DNA of 64,000 nt from Geodermatophilus africanus. GTDB lineage: Bacteria > Actinomycetota > Actinomycetes > Mycobacteriales > Geodermatophilaceae. Both the position numbers and the translations under genes were made by a program. Below are positions 53,067 to 62,760 of the stretch, in pieces. How positions within the stretch are numbered: the first letter of the stretch is position 1; each line of letters begins with the position of its first letter. Location: NCBI RefSeq assembly GCF_900107105.1, contig NZ_FNOT01000015.1, positions 61,095 through 125,094 of the forward strand. The letters are read 5' to 3'. The notes under the pieces are model-generated. The model was not told the origin of the DNA and searched no databases. It worked only from the letters and a program-made list of their open reading frames with translations.

Positions 53067-53858
53067 GTGACGGCCACCCCGACCCGCTCGACCTTCGGGC
53101 CGCTCCTGCGCCAGTGGCGCACCCGGCGGCGGCTCAGCCAGCTCGACCTGGCCGTCGAGAGCGACGTCTCCGCTCGGCACATCAGCTTCCTGGAGACCGG
53201 GCGGTCGCAGCCCAGCCGCGAGATGGTGCTGCGGCTGGCCACCCAGCTCGACGTCCCGCTGCGTGAACGCAACCAGCTGCTGCTCGGGGCCGGCTACGCC
53301 CCCGAATACCGCGCTCGCTCGCTCGAGGACCCGGAGATGGCCCCGGTCCGCGCCGCCGTCGATGCGGTGCTGCGGGCTCACGTGCCACACCCGGCCCTCG
53401 CCGTCGACCGGCACTGGGACCTGGTCAGCGCCAACGCGGGCGTCGACCTGCTCACTCGCGGGGTCGCGGTGCACCTGCTCGAGCCACCGGTCAACGTGCT
53501 GCGGCTGAGCCTGCACCCCGACGGGCTGGCCGGCCGCATCCGGAACCTGGCCGAGTGGCGCGGCCACGTGCTCGGCAGGCTGGCCCGGGAGCTCGCCGTC
53601 ACCGGCGATCCGCAGACGCGGGCACTGCTGCACGAGCTGGCCGCGCTCCCCGGCGGCCGCAGCCTGGGCGCGACGAACGCCGTCGCCGTGCCCCTGCGGT
53701 TGGAGGCCGGCGGGCGGGAGCTGGCGTTCCTCAGCACCGTCACGACCTTCGGCACCGCTGTCGACGTCACTCTCGCCGAGCTGAGCGTCGAGGCCTTCCT
53801 GCCCGCCGACGCGGCGACGGCGGAGATCATGGCCGCGCTGGCCGGCAGCGGGCGCTGA
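53067..53858 (+). CDS. XRE regulator with MmyB-like ligand domain
   Basis: 263 residues. N-terminal HTH_XRE (RTRRRLSQLDLAVESDVSAR, HISFLETGRSQPSREMVLRL). C-terminal MmyB-like PAS-fold domain (ALAVDRHWDLVSANAGVDLL). It likely represses itself and the divergent SnoaL/DUF1330 genes. GTG at 53067 is preferred over the ATG at 53037 because it gives the typical short N-terminus. A perfect parS-like site lies just after. Confidence 0.87.
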   Translation: MTATPTRSTFGPLLRQWRTRRRLSQLDLAVESDVSARHISFLETGRSQPSREMVLRLATQLDVPLRERNQLLLGAGYAPEYRARSLEDPEMAPVRAAVDAVLRAHVPHPALAVDRHWDLVSANAGVDLLTRGVAVHLLEPPVNVLRLSLHPDGLAGRIRNLAEWRGHVLGRLARELAVTGDPQTRALLHELAALPGGRSLGATNAVAVPLRLEAGGRELAFLSTVTTFGTAVDVTLAELSVEAFLPADAATAEIMAALAGSGR

Positions 53859-53876
53859 CCCCCTGAGGGCCCCGCC

Positions 53877-53890
53877 GTTCCACGTGGAAC
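53877..53890. other. parS-like palindrome (perfect)
   Basis: GTTCCACGTGGAAC, perfect, in the gap between the XRE gene and asnO-like gene. Confidence 0.62.
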
Positions 53891-53965
53891 GACGCTCTGT
53901 TGCATCGGTGTGACGTCTGCCCCGGACGGTCGCGCGGGCCTGGCCGGTGGGGTTGGATCGACGGC

Positions 53966-55747
53966 ATGTGCGGCCTCTCCGGCGAGATCCGGTTCGACGG
54001 CTCCCTGGCCGACACCACCGCTGTGGCGCGGATGGTCGACTGCCTCGTCCCCCGCGGGCCGGACGGTCAGGGTGCCTGGAGCAACGGGCGGGTGGCCTTC
54101 GGGCACCGCCGGCTGTCGGTCATCGACCTGTCGCCGGCGGGGAGCCAGCCGATGGTCGACAACGAGCTCGGCCTGACCGCGGTCTTCAACGGCTGCATCT
54201 ACGACTACAAGGAGCTGCGCGCCGAGCTCGAGGGCCACGGCTACCGCTTCTTCTCCACCAGCGACACCGAGGTGATCCTCAAGGGCTACCACCACTGGGG
54301 TACCGACGTCGTCTCGCGCCTGCACGGCATGTTCGCGTTCGTCGTCACCGAGCGCGACACCGGCCGCGTGGTGCTCGCCCGCGACCGGCTGGGCATCAAG
54401 CCGCTGTATCTGGCCGAGACGCCGGGCCGGCTGCGCTTCGCCTCGTCGCTGCCGGCCCTGGTGCAGGCCGGGGACGTCGACACCTCCATCGACTCGGTCG
54501 CGCTGCACCACTACCTCACCTGGCACGCCGTCGTCCCCGCGCCGCGGACCATCCTCAACGGTGTCCGCAAACTGCCGCCCGCCACGGTCCGGGTCGTCGA
54601 GGTTGACGGCACCTCCCGCGAGCACCGGTACTGGGAGGCCCCCTACGAGCGGCGTCCCGAGCACGCGAACTGGTCCCCCCGCGACTGGGAGGACGCGATC
54701 GAGGAGGCGCTGCGGGTCGCCGTCCGCCGGCGTCTCGTGGCCGACATCCCGGTCGGCGTGCTGCTCTCGGGCGGGTTGGACTCCAGCCTGATCGTCGGCC
54801 TGCTCGCCCAGGAGGGGCAGACCGGCCTGGCCACCTACTCGATCGGCTTCGAGGCCGTCGGCGGGCGGGAGGGCGACGAGTTCGTCTACTCCGACGTCAT
54901 CGCCGAGCGCTTCGGCACCGACCACCACCGCATCCGGGTGGCCTCCGACGAGCTGGCCGCAGCCCTCGGCCACGCCATCGGCGCCATGGCCGAGCCCATG
55001 GTCAGCCACGACGTCGTCGCCTTCGACCTGCTGTCGGAGCGGGTCAGCCAGTCGATCCGGGTGGTGCAGTCCGGGCAGGGCGCCGACGAGGTCTTCGCCG
55101 GCTACCACTGGTACCCACCGCTGGCCGGCGTCGGCCGGGAGCAGGCGGTCGAACGGTACGCGGCGGCCTTCTTCGACCGGGACGCAGCCGACGTGGCCCG
55201 GCTGGTCAGCGACCGCTACGCGGTGGACGGCGACCCGAGCCTGGAGTTCGTCCGCCGGCACATGTCCGCGCCGCACGCCGACACCGCCGTGGACGCCGCG
55301 CTGCGCCTCGACAGCGAGGTCATGCTCGTCGACGACCCGGTCAAGCGGGTGGACAACATGTCCATGGCGTGGGGACTGGAGGCCCGGGTGCCCTTCCTCG
55401 ACCACGACCTGGTCGAGCTGGCCGCGATGTGCCCCCCGGAGCTGAAGCTGGCCGACGGCGGCAAGGGCGTGCTCAAGGCGATCGGCCGGCGGATCATCCC
55501 GCCGGAGGTCATCGACCGCCCCAAGGGCTACTTCCCGGTCCCGGCGATCACCCACCTCGAGGGCAAGGTGCTCGACCTGGTGCGCGACGCGCTGACCGAC
55601 GACGCCGCCCGCGAGCGCGGGCTGTTCCGCGCCGAGTACGTCGACCGGCTGCTGGCCGACCCGAACGGCGAGCTCACCCCGCTGCGCGGCAACAAGCTGT
55701 GGCAGCTGGGTCTGCTGGAGCTCTGGCTGCAGTCGCACGGGGTCTGA
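53966..55747 (+). CDS. N-acetylglutaminylglutamine amidotransferase (NAGGN)
   Basis: 593 residues. N-terminal class II glutaminase (catalytic Cys2, MCGLSGE) and C-terminal asparagine-synthetase fold (PP-loop LLSGGLDSSLIVG; GQGADEVFAGYHWY). It amidates the C-terminal carboxyl of acetyl-Gln-Gln to give the osmolyte NAGGN. It is distinguished from plain AsnB by pairing with the GNAT/ATP-grasp synthetase 5 bp downstream. In other genomes a third gene (M42 hydrolase) often joins; none is here. ATG at 53966 fixed by the Cys2. Confidence 0.88.
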   Translation: MCGLSGEIRFDGSLADTTAVARMVDCLVPRGPDGQGAWSNGRVAFGHRRLSVIDLSPAGSQPMVDNELGLTAVFNGCIYDYKELRAELEGHGYRFFSTSDTEVILKGYHHWGTDVVSRLHGMFAFVVTERDTGRVVLARDRLGIKPLYLAETPGRLRFASSLPALVQAGDVDTSIDSVALHHYLTWHAVVPAPRTILNGVRKLPPATVRVVEVDGTSREHRYWEAPYERRPEHANWSPRDWEDAIEEALRVAVRRRLVADIPVGVLLSGGLDSSLIVGLLAQEGQTGLATYSIGFEAVGGREGDEFVYSDVIAERFGTDHHRIRVASDELAAALGHAIGAMAEPMVSHDVVAFDLLSERVSQSIRVVQSGQGADEVFAGYHWYPPLAGVGREQAVERYAAAFFDRDAADVARLVSDRYAVDGDPSLEFVRRHMSAPHADTAVDAALRLDSEVMLVDDPVKRVDNMSMAWGLEARVPFLDHDLVELAAMCPPELKLADGGKGVLKAIGRRIIPPEVIDRPKGYFPVPAITHLEGKVLDLVRDALTDDAARERGLFRAEYVDRLLADPNGELTPLRGNKLWQLGLLELWLQSHGV

Positions 55748-55752
55748 TCGGC

Positions 55753-57507
55753 GTGACACGGATCGCCGGCCAGCGGCGCCGGGGCGCGGCTCCCGACACC
55801 CCCTCGTTCACCCAGCGGTCCTGGCAGCAGCCGTCGGAGCACCAGCGGCAGGGCATGGCCTCCGACGTCGTCCTCGACATGGGCTGGGGGCGGCTGGTCT
55901 TCGGCCAGACGTTCCCCGACCTCCGCGGCATCGTCGACGTGCTGCGCGCCGAGGAGAGCGGCCGCCGCGACATCTGCATCTACCCGCCGGACCCGCACGT
56001 GCTGGTCGGCCTGGCGCCCGACGAGCTGTTCATCGACCCCAGCTACACCTACCGGCTGGACCTGTACCGCTACCGGCCGCGGTCCGAGCTCATCCGCGGC
56101 GTCTTCGTGCGCACGGTCACCGCGCTGGAGGAGATGCACCGGATCAACGACATCTACGCCCGCAACGGCATGGTCACCGGCGATCCCGTGACGATGTGGG
56201 CCCACCACCGCACCCGGACCTTCACCTACCTGGTGGCCGAGGACCGGCGCACCCGGCGGATCGTCGGCACGGTGACCGGCGTCGACCACGAGCTCGCCTT
56301 CGACGACCCGGAGGGCGGCGCCAGCCTGTGGTCCCTGGCCGTCGACGCCCAGGACGCGCCGCCCGGCACCGGCGAGGCGCTGGTGCGGGTGCTGGCCGAA
56401 CGCTACGTCGGCCGCGGGCGGGCCTACCTCGACCTGTCGGTCATGCACGACAACGCCGGCGCCATCGCGCTCTACCGCAAGCTCGGCTTCCACCGGGTGC
56501 CGGCGGTCTGCGTCAAGCGGAAGAACCCGATCAACACGCCGCTGTTCGCCGCCCGCCCGGAGGGCCTGGAGGACCTCAACCCCTACGCGCGGATCATCGC
56601 CGAGGAGGCGCTCGAGCGCGGCATCCGGGTCGAGGTGTCCGACGCCGAGTGGGGCGAGATGCGGCTGTCGCTCGGCGGCCGGACGGTGCTCAGCCGCGAG
56701 TCGCTGTCGGAGTTTACGAGCGCGGTCGCGATGAGCCGCTGCGACGACAAGCGGGTCACCCGCCGGATCATGGAGCGGGCCGGCGTCCGCGTCCCCCGCG
56801 GGGTCTCGATCCCCGAGGACGACCTGGCCCCCGCCCGCCCGCTGCTCGCCGAGTGCGGCGAGGTGGTGGTCAAGCCCGCCCGCGGCGAGCAGGGCAAGGG
56901 CATCACCGTCGCCGTCAGGACGGAGGAGGCGCTGGGCCGGGCGGTGGCCCTCGCCGCGCACTTCTGCCCCGACGTGCTGGTCGAGGAGCTCGTGGCCGGC
57001 GACGACCTGCGCGTGGTGGTGATCGACCACGAGGTGGTGGCCGCCGCGGTGCGCCGTCCGGCCGAGGTGGTCGGCGACGGCCGGTCGCCGGTCACCGAGC
57101 TGGTGCGCGCCACCAGCCGTCGGCGGGAGCGGGCGACCGGCGGGGAGTCGCGCATCCCGCTGGACGACGCGACCGCCGAGGTGGTCGCCGAGTCCGGGTA
57201 CGCGATGGACGACGTCCCCCCGGTCGGCGAGCGGATCCGGGTCCGGCGCACGGCGAACCTGCACACCGGCGGCACCATCGAGGACGTCACCGACCGGCTG
57301 CACCCGGCGATCGCGCAGGCCGCCGTCCGGGCCAGCCGGGCGATCGGCATCCCGGTGACGGGACTGGACTTCCTGGTGCCCGACGTCGAGGGCCCCGACC
57401 ACGTGTTCATCGAGGCCAACGAGCGGCCGGGGCTGGCCAACCACGAGCCGCAGCCCACCGTGGCGCGCTTCGTCGACCTGCTCTTCCCGGAGACCCGCCG
57501 CCGTTGA
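55753..57507 (+). CDS. ngg: N-acetylglutaminylglutamine synthetase (GNAT + ATP-grasp)
   Basis: 584 residues. N-terminal region and GNAT domain (~100-270, SLAVDAQDAPPGTGEALVRV, LDLSVMHDNAGAIALYRKLG) followed by an ATP-grasp ligase domain (~300-580; GEVVVKPARGEQGKGITVAV, TGLDFLV, FIEANERPGLANHEPQPT). It acetylates and joins two glutamines for the osmolyte NAGGN. GTG at 55753 lies 5 bp after the amidotransferase stop. Its stop overlaps the crcB1 TTG. Confidence 0.88.
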   Translation: MTRIAGQRRRGAAPDTPSFTQRSWQQPSEHQRQGMASDVVLDMGWGRLVFGQTFPDLRGIVDVLRAEESGRRDICIYPPDPHVLVGLAPDELFIDPSYTYRLDLYRYRPRSELIRGVFVRTVTALEEMHRINDIYARNGMVTGDPVTMWAHHRTRTFTYLVAEDRRTRRIVGTVTGVDHELAFDDPEGGASLWSLAVDAQDAPPGTGEALVRVLAERYVGRGRAYLDLSVMHDNAGAIALYRKLGFHRVPAVCVKRKNPINTPLFAARPEGLEDLNPYARIIAEEALERGIRVEVSDAEWGEMRLSLGGRTVLSRESLSEFTSAVAMSRCDDKRVTRRIMERAGVRVPRGVSIPEDDLAPARPLLAECGEVVVKPARGEQGKGITVAVRTEEALGRAVALAAHFCPDVLVEELVAGDDLRVVVIDHEVVAAAVRRPAEVVGDGRSPVTELVRATSRRRERATGGESRIPLDDATAEVVAESGYAMDDVPPVGERIRVRRTANLHTGGTIEDVTDRLHPAIAQAAVRASRAIGIPVTGLDFLVPDVEGPDHVFIEANERPGLANHEPQPTVARFVDLLFPETRRR

Positions 57508-57956
57508 GGTACGCACCCGGCAGCTCCCGGCCCCGGCCAGAGGCTCGCCCCGAGCTCGCGAGGGGTGAGGGGGCCGGGGTCCTCTATCTGCTCGCGGCGC
57601 TGGGTGGCGCGCTCGGCGCCCTGGCCCGCTGGGGCGTGGGGACGGCGCTGCCGCACTCCCCCGGCGGCTGGCCGTGGGCGACGCTGCTGGTCAACCTCAC
57701 CGGCTGCCTGCTGTTCGGCGTGCTGATCGCGTTGCTCGCCGCCCGCTCCCCCGAGCCGCCGTGGGCGCGGCCGTTCCTCGCCGTCGGCGTGCTCGGCGGG
57801 TACACGACGTGCTCCGCGTTCGCCGTCGAGGCGGTCGGGCTGGCCGAGGCCGGCCACCCGGTGCCGGCCGTCGGCTACGTCCTCGTGTCCGTCGTCGGCG
57901 GGGTGCTCGCCGTGGCCGCGGGGGCCCTGGCGGTGCGGGCCGTCCGCAGCCGGTGA
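57504..57956 (+). CDS. crcB: Fluoride channel subunit CrcB-1 (start uncertain)
   Basis: Family similarity begins at [20 protein letters not shown] (57576 on) and runs to the end, with four TM helices and [16 protein letters not shown] in place of the GxxGxxTTFSTF motif. It exports fluoride with a second subunit. No ATG, GTG or CTG precedes the similarity closely in frame. The only suitable in-frame start is TTG at 57504 (TTGA overlap with ngg), giving 24 residues encoded by a dispersed repeat. A start within the repeat using a rare codon cannot be excluded. Confidence 0.8.
   Translation: MRYAPGSSRPRPEARPELARGEGAGVLYLLAALGGALGALARWGVGTALPHSPGGWPWATLLVNLTGCLLFGVLIALLAARSPEPPWARPFLAVGVLGGYTTCSAFAVEAVGLAEAGHPVPAVGYVLVSVVGGVLAVAAGALAVRAVRSR
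57529..57585 (+). repeat. Dispersed GC-rich repeat, copy 6 (within crcB1 5' end)
   Basis: GGCCCCGGCCAGAGGCTCGC, then CCCGAGCTCGCGAGGGGTGA, then GGGGGCCGGGGTCCTCT. It directly joins the first conserved codons of crcB1. Confidence 0.7.
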
Positions 57957-58306
57957 CGCCGCTGCTGGTGGTGGCCGGCGCCCTCGTCGGCGCCCCGCTG
58001 CGGCTGCTGGTCACCCGGCTGGCCGCCCGGGGCGGGCGCGACCCGGCCGGCGGCACGCTCACCGTCAACGTGGCCGGCAGCGCGCTGCTGGGCCTCGTGC
58101 TGGGCGCGGCCGCCACTCCCCCGGCCGTCGTCGCCCTGGTGGGCACCGGCTTCTGCGGCACGCTGACCACCTTCTCCACGTTCGGTGGCGACGTGGTGCG
58201 GATGGTCGAGCAGCGCCGGCTCGCCCGCGGCCTGGCCTACGTGCTCGCCACCGTCGTCCTGGGGGTGGGGGCGGCCGCGCTGGGGTACGTCGCCGCCCCG
58301 GGGTGA
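57953..58306 (+). CDS. crcB: Fluoride channel subunit CrcB-2
   Basis: 117 residues, four TM helices, with canonical [15 protein letters not shown]. Starts GTG 57953 overlapping crcB1 stop (GTGA). Paired CrcB subunits form a dual-topology fluoride exporter. Intact signature here contrasts with the changed one in CrcB-1. Confidence 0.9.
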   Translation: MTPLLVVAGALVGAPLRLLVTRLAARGGRDPAGGTLTVNVAGSALLGLVLGAAATPPAVVALVGTGFCGTLTTFSTFGGDVVRMVEQRRLARGLAYVLATVVLGVGAAALGYVAAPG

Positions 58307-58353
58307 GCCTGGCGCTGCCGGTTCCGGCCGCGCTCAGTAGGGTCGGAGGCGGT

Positions 58354-59769
58354 ATGGCTGGGACATCGGCACGAGACGAGAAGGCGGACAGCCCCGTCGT
58401 CGTGGTGGCCAACCGGCTGCCGGTCGACCAGGTCACCGAGCCCGACGGCAGCACCCGCTGGCAGCGCAGCCCCGGCGGCCTGGTGACCGCGCTGGAGCCG
58501 TTCGTGGCCGGCCGCGGTGGCGCCTGGGTCGGCTGGTCGGGCTCGGCCGGCGAGGCGCCCGAGCCCTTCGAGTCCGGCGGGGTGTCGCTGGTCCCCGTGC
58601 CGCTCTCCGAGGAGGAGGTCGACCAGTACTACGAGGGCATGTCGAACGCCTCGCTGTGGCCGCTGTATCACGACGTGGTCGAGAAGCCCGAGTACCACCG
58701 AACCTGGTGGGACGCCTACGTCCAGGTCAACAAGCGCTTCGTCGAGCGCGCCGCCGAGGTGGCTGCCGAGGGCGCCATCGTGTGGGTCCACGACTACCAG
58801 CTGCAGCTGGTGCCGGCCATGCTGCGCCAGCGGCGCCCGGACCTCACCATCGGCTTCTTCCTGCACATCCCCTTCCCGCCCTACGAGCTGTTCACCCAGC
58901 TGCCGTGGCGGTCGGCCATCGTCGAGGGCCTGCTCGGCGCCGACCTGGTCGGGTTCCAGCTGCCCGCCGCGGCGGCCAACTTCGTGCAGCTGGCCCGCCG
59001 CCTGCACGACCTGCCCGCCCGCGGCTCGACGATCGAGTACGACGGCCGCACGGTCACCGCGCGCGCCTTCCCCATCTCCATCGACGTGAAGGCGTTCGAG
59101 GAACTGGCGAGCCGGCCGGACGTCGTCAAGCGGGCGGAGGAGATCCGCGCCGAGCTGGGCAACCCGCAGAAGATCATCCTGGGCGTCGACCGGTTGGACT
59201 ACACCAAGGGCATCGCGGTCCGGCTCAACGCCTTGCAGGAGCTGCTGGAGGACGGCGCCGTCGAGGCGCCCGACACGGTGATGGTGCAGGTGGCCACGCC
59301 CAGCCGGGAGCGCGTCGAGCACTACGTGCACATGCGCGAGACGATCGAGCAGCAGGTCGGCCACATCAACGGTGTCTTCGGCACCCTGGGCGGGCCGGCC
59401 GTCCACTACATCAACCAGTCGGTGCCCCGCGAGGAGCTGGCCGCGCTGTACCGGGCCGCCGACGTCATGCTCGTGACGCCGTACCGGGACGGCATGAACC
59501 TCGTGGCCAAGGAGTACGTCGCGGCCCGCAGCGACCTCGGCGGCACCCTGGTGCTCTCCGAGTTCGCCGGCGCCGCCGCCGAGCTCAAGCAGGCGTTCCT
59601 GGTCAACCCGCACGACATCGCCGGGGTGAAGAACCAGCTCGTGCGGGCGCTGCGCATCGAGCCGGCCGACGCCGCCAAGCGGATGCGCGCGATGCGCCGC
59701 CACCTCGCCCGCAACGACCTCGACCACTGGGCCAGCTCCTTCTTCGACGCGCTGCAGGCGAAGGCGTGA
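58354..59769 (+). CDS. otsA: Trehalose-6-phosphate synthase
   Basis: 471 residues, GT20. [42 protein letters not shown] (Arg/Lys of active site) and [14 protein letters not shown]. It joins UDP-glucose and glucose-6-P to trehalose-6-P, an osmoprotectant precursor. ATG at 58354 has GGAGG upstream; a GTG at 58303 overlapping crcB2 is less likely. otsB overlaps its stop. Confidence 0.94.
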   Translation: MAGTSARDEKADSPVVVVANRLPVDQVTEPDGSTRWQRSPGGLVTALEPFVAGRGGAWVGWSGSAGEAPEPFESGGVSLVPVPLSEEEVDQYYEGMSNASLWPLYHDVVEKPEYHRTWWDAYVQVNKRFVERAAEVAAEGAIVWVHDYQLQLVPAMLRQRRPDLTIGFFLHIPFPPYELFTQLPWRSAIVEGLLGADLVGFQLPAAAANFVQLARRLHDLPARGSTIEYDGRTVTARAFPISIDVKAFEELASRPDVVKRAEEIRAELGNPQKIILGVDRLDYTKGIAVRLNALQELLEDGAVEAPDTVMVQVATPSRERVEHYVHMRETIEQQVGHINGVFGTLGGPAVHYINQSVPREELAALYRAADVMLVTPYRDGMNLVAKEYVAARSDLGGTLVLSEFAGAAAELKQAFLVNPHDIAGVKNQLVRALRIEPADAAKRMRAMRRHLARNDLDHWASSFFDALQAKA

Positions 59770-60539
59770 GCGGGCCGGCGGCGCCCCTCCCCTCCCCCAC
59801 CGCCCTGCCGGCGGACCTCGCCGCGGCGCTGGCGGTCGTCGCCGGACGGCGTCCGCTGCTGGTGGCCAGTGACTACGACGGCGTCCTCGCGCCCCTGGTG
59901 GGCGACCCATCGGCAGCCGTGCCGCTCCCCGGGGTCGCCGAGGCGCTGTCACGGGTGGCCGCCGCCGACGGCGTCACCGTGGCGCTGGTGAGCGGCCGGG
60001 GCGTTGCCGACCTGCGCGCCGTCAGCGGCCTGGCGGGCCCCTACCGCTGGATCGGCAGCCACGGGGCCGAGTACGACGGTCCGCTGACCGGAGAGCTCGC
60101 GGCGCGCCGGGATGCGCTCGCGGAGCGGCTGACCCCGCTCGTCGCCGCGGTGCCGGGGGCGCGGCTGGAGGTCAAGCCGGCCAGCGTGGCGGTGCACGTG
60201 CGGCAGGTGACCGACCGCCTCGCCGCCGTCGACCTGCTGACGCAGGCCGACGCTGCCGCCGACCCGTCACTGACGAAGAAGCCGGGCAAGGAGGTGCTCG
60301 AGCTCGCGGTCACCGACGCCGACAAGGGCACTGCGCTGCTGCGGCTGCGCGACGACCTCGGCGCCGTCGCGACGGTCTACCTCGGCGACGACCGCACCGA
60401 CGAGGACGCTTTCCGGGCACTCGCCACCGGCGACGTCACCGTCAAGGTGGGTGAGGGCGAGACCGCGGCCCGGTACCGCGTCGCCGACCCGGCCGCCGTC
60501 GTCGCCCTGCTCGAGGCGCTGGCCGACCTGCTCGCCTGA
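59766..60539 (+). CDS. otsB: Trehalose-phosphate phosphatase
   Basis: 257 residues, HAD family. Motif [12 protein letters not shown] (nucleophile Asp, acid Asp), motif II VALVSGR, Lys region [10 protein letters not shown], and motif [15 protein letters not shown]. It removes the phosphate of trehalose-6-P. GTG at 59766 overlaps the otsA stop as GTGA. Confidence 0.93.
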   Translation: MSGPAAPLPSPTALPADLAAALAVVAGRRPLLVASDYDGVLAPLVGDPSAAVPLPGVAEALSRVAAADGVTVALVSGRGVADLRAVSGLAGPYRWIGSHGAEYDGPLTGELAARRDALAERLTPLVAAVPGARLEVKPASVAVHVRQVTDRLAAVDLLTQADAAADPSLTKKPGKEVLELAVTDADKGTALLRLRDDLGAVATVYLGDDRTDEDAFRALATGDVTVKVGEGETAARYRVADPAAVVALLEALADLLA

Positions 60540-60571
60540 CGCCGCCCGGGGGCGGCCGCCGTCCCGCCCGG

Positions 60572-60613
60572 TGTCGACAAACGGCCACCGGGAATGTGGT
60601 CACCGACATTTCT
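60572..60613 (+). promoter_or_regulatory. MCP promoter motif 1
   Basis: TGTCGACAA, 21 bp, ACCGACATTTCT. The same two blocks with identical 21-bp spacing occur at 62584 before the second MCP. The rest of the spacers differ. The distance to the ATG is ~153 bp. Likely a shared promoter or operator. Confidence 0.65.
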
Positions 60614-60766
60614 GGGACGCGTGGTGCGACACGCCAAGGCGCTCTCCGAATGCGGGGCTGGAAGTGCCCCACCATTGCGCCACACCGCACGGGCAGCGCC
60701 AGCGACGCCATTTCTGCCGGACGTGCGGCTGCCCTCTCGCAGGTCCTCTCGCCCCCAGGAGCACCC

Positions 60767-62380
60767 ATGTCCACGTCCGCCGTCCCCGTCCGTCCCGGGC
60801 GCTCCGGAGGCTGGTTCGCCGACCGCCCGATCGGGGTGAAGATCGGGGCCGCCGTAGCGGTGCTCGCCGTGGTGGCGGTCGCGATGACCGTCCTCGCGGT
60901 CCTGCGCATCGGGTCGCTCAACGCCGCCGCGACCCGGATCAACGACAACGTCGTCACCCTGGCCGCCCTGGCCGACATCCAGCGCTCCTACCAGGGCGAC
61001 CGCGCCCGGTACACGCAGTACGGCCTCGCCGACCCCCAGACCCGCGCCGCCCTGCGCACCGAGCTCGCCGAGCGGCGGCAGAGCCTGGAGGACCAGCTCG
61101 ACGCCTACGCCGAGGTGACGGTCAACAAGGAGGCGTTCGCAACCTTCCGGGGTCACCTGGACAACTACTACGCGATCGCCGACGCGCAGCTCGTCCCCGC
61201 GGCCGATGCCGGGAACCCGGTCGCCGCCGGGCAGATCCTCAGCGGTCCGCTGCAGCAGGCCACCGACGTCATCATGGACGAGTACGCGGCCATGCAGGAG
61301 CGCCGCGTGGCCGCCGGGCAGACCGACACCGACGACGCCCAGCAGATCGCCGACACCGCCGTCCTGACGCTGTGGCTGTCCCTGGCCGCCGGCACCGCCG
61401 TCGCCGGCGGGCTGACGGTGTTCGTCGTCCGGCGGATCACCCGGACGGTGCGGTCGGTGCAGACGTCGGTCGAGGCCCTCGCGGCCGGTGACCTGACGGT
61501 GGCGCCGGAGGTGCGCGGCCAGGACGAGCTGGGCCGCATGGCCGGTGCGCTGAGCGAGGCCCAGGAGAGCCTGCGCGGCGTGCTGTCGTCGGTGGCGTCG
61601 TCCGCCGACGCGGTGGCCGCGTCGTCGGAGGAGCTGTCGGCGTCCTCGGCGCAGATCTCCGCCTCGGCGGAGGAGACCTCCGCGCAGTCCGGTGTGGTGG
61701 CCGGTGCGGCGGAGGAGGTCAGCCGGAACGTGCAGACCGTCGCGGCCGGTGCCGAGCAGATGGGCGCCTCGATCCGGGAGATCGCCAGCAACGCCGCCGA
61801 GGCCAGTGACGTCGCCGCCCGGGCGGTGACGGCGGCGGAGACCACCACCGCCACGGTGGCGAAGCTGGGTGAGTCCTCGGCCGAGATCGGCAACGTCGTG
61901 AAGGTGATCACCTCGATCGCGGAGCAGACGAACCTGCTGGCGCTGAACGCCACCATCGAGGCCGCCCGCGCCGGGGAGGCCGGTAAGGGCTTCGCCGTGG
62001 TCGCCAACGAGGTCAAGGAGCTGGCCCAGGAGACCGCGAAGGCGACCGAGGACATCGCCCGGCGGGTGGAGTCGATCCAGGGCGACACGACGGCGGCGGT
62101 GGCCGCGATCGGGGAGATCTCGCACATCGTGGCGCAGATCAGCGACCGGCAGACGACCATCGCCAGCGCGGTGGAGGAGCAGACGGCCACCACGAACGAG
62201 ATGTCGCGGTCGGTGACCGAGGCCGCGCAGGGCTCGGGTCAGATCGCCAGCAACATCACCGGGGTCTCCGCGGCGGCGGACTCCACCACCCAGGCGCTGA
62301 CCCAGACGCGCACCGCCGTCGACGAGTTGTCCCGCATGGCCGCCGAGCTGCGCACGAGCGTCAGCCGCTTCACCTACTGA
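60767..62380 (+). CDS. Methyl-accepting chemotaxis protein 1
   Basis: 537 residues. TM1 (~26-48), a four-helix-bundle-like ligand domain, TM2 (~202-224), HAMP, then a signalling domain with the conserved hairpin [20 protein letters not shown] and [15 protein letters not shown]. It signals through CheW/CheA to the flagellar motor. ATG at 60767 with AGGAGCA Shine-Dalgarno. An 18-bp perfect terminator hairpin follows. The second MCP downstream shares the leader motif and signalling domain. Confidence 0.94.
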   Translation: MSTSAVPVRPGRSGGWFADRPIGVKIGAAVAVLAVVAVAMTVLAVLRIGSLNAAATRINDNVVTLAALADIQRSYQGDRARYTQYGLADPQTRAALRTELAERRQSLEDQLDAYAEVTVNKEAFATFRGHLDNYYAIADAQLVPAADAGNPVAAGQILSGPLQQATDVIMDEYAAMQERRVAAGQTDTDDAQQIADTAVLTLWLSLAAGTAVAGGLTVFVVRRITRTVRSVQTSVEALAAGDLTVAPEVRGQDELGRMAGALSEAQESLRGVLSSVASSADAVAASSEELSASSAQISASAEETSAQSGVVAGAAEEVSRNVQTVAAGAEQMGASIREIASNAAEASDVAARAVTAAETTTATVAKLGESSAEIGNVVKVITSIAEQTNLLALNATIEAARAGEAGKGFAVVANEVKELAQETAKATEDIARRVESIQGDTTAAVAAIGEISHIVAQISDRQTTIASAVEEQTATTNEMSRSVTEAAQGSGQIASNITGVSAAADSTTQALTQTRTAVDELSRMAAELRTSVSRFTY

Positions 62381-62406
62381 GCGAGCACGGCCGTCCGCGG
62401 ACGGAA

Positions 62407-62446
62407 GCGAGGAGCGCACGACCCACCCGGGTCGTGCGCTCCTCGC
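62407..62446 (+). terminator. Terminator of MCP 1
   Basis: Perfect 18-bp arms GCGAGGAGCGCACGACCC (62407-62424) and its complement (62429-62446) with ACCC loop. Confidence 0.9.
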
Positions 62447-62583
62447 CGTTGCACCCGCTCACCGCCGTCCCGCGCCGGCCGGACGTCCACGCGGGCACCT
62501 CGGCGCCGGCTCGGACGGGGCTGCGACCCGGTGAGGGCCCACCGGCCGCGCATTCGCGGCCTCCACTCGTCAGGTCGTCGAAA

Positions 62584-62625
62584 TGTCGACAAGGGCACGG
62601 ACGAATGGCGCTGACCGACATTTCT
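62584..62625 (+). promoter_or_regulatory. MCP promoter motif 2
   Basis: TGTCGACAA, 21 bp, ACCGACATTTCT, as at 60572, ~135 bp before the MCP 2 ATG. Here AAATGTCG just upstream also pairs with CGACATTT, forming an inverted repeat. The rest of the 380-bp gap between the two MCP genes has only the terminator. Confidence 0.65.
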
Positions 62626-62760
62626 CGTGTATCGCGGGCAACACGCCATTGCCATTCCGCGCGGACGGGTCCCGACCACCTCATCCTCGTGTCCGGTCGG
62701 GTCGACGGCGGTCACCCGGCCCGCGCAGTGCGACGTCCCCCCTCGAGCCTGGGAGCACCC

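Noticed and set aside
53378..57516. Long minus-strand frames opposite the NAGGN genes
   Set aside because: Antisense shadows of GC-rich codons; the plus-strand genes have complete domain signatures.
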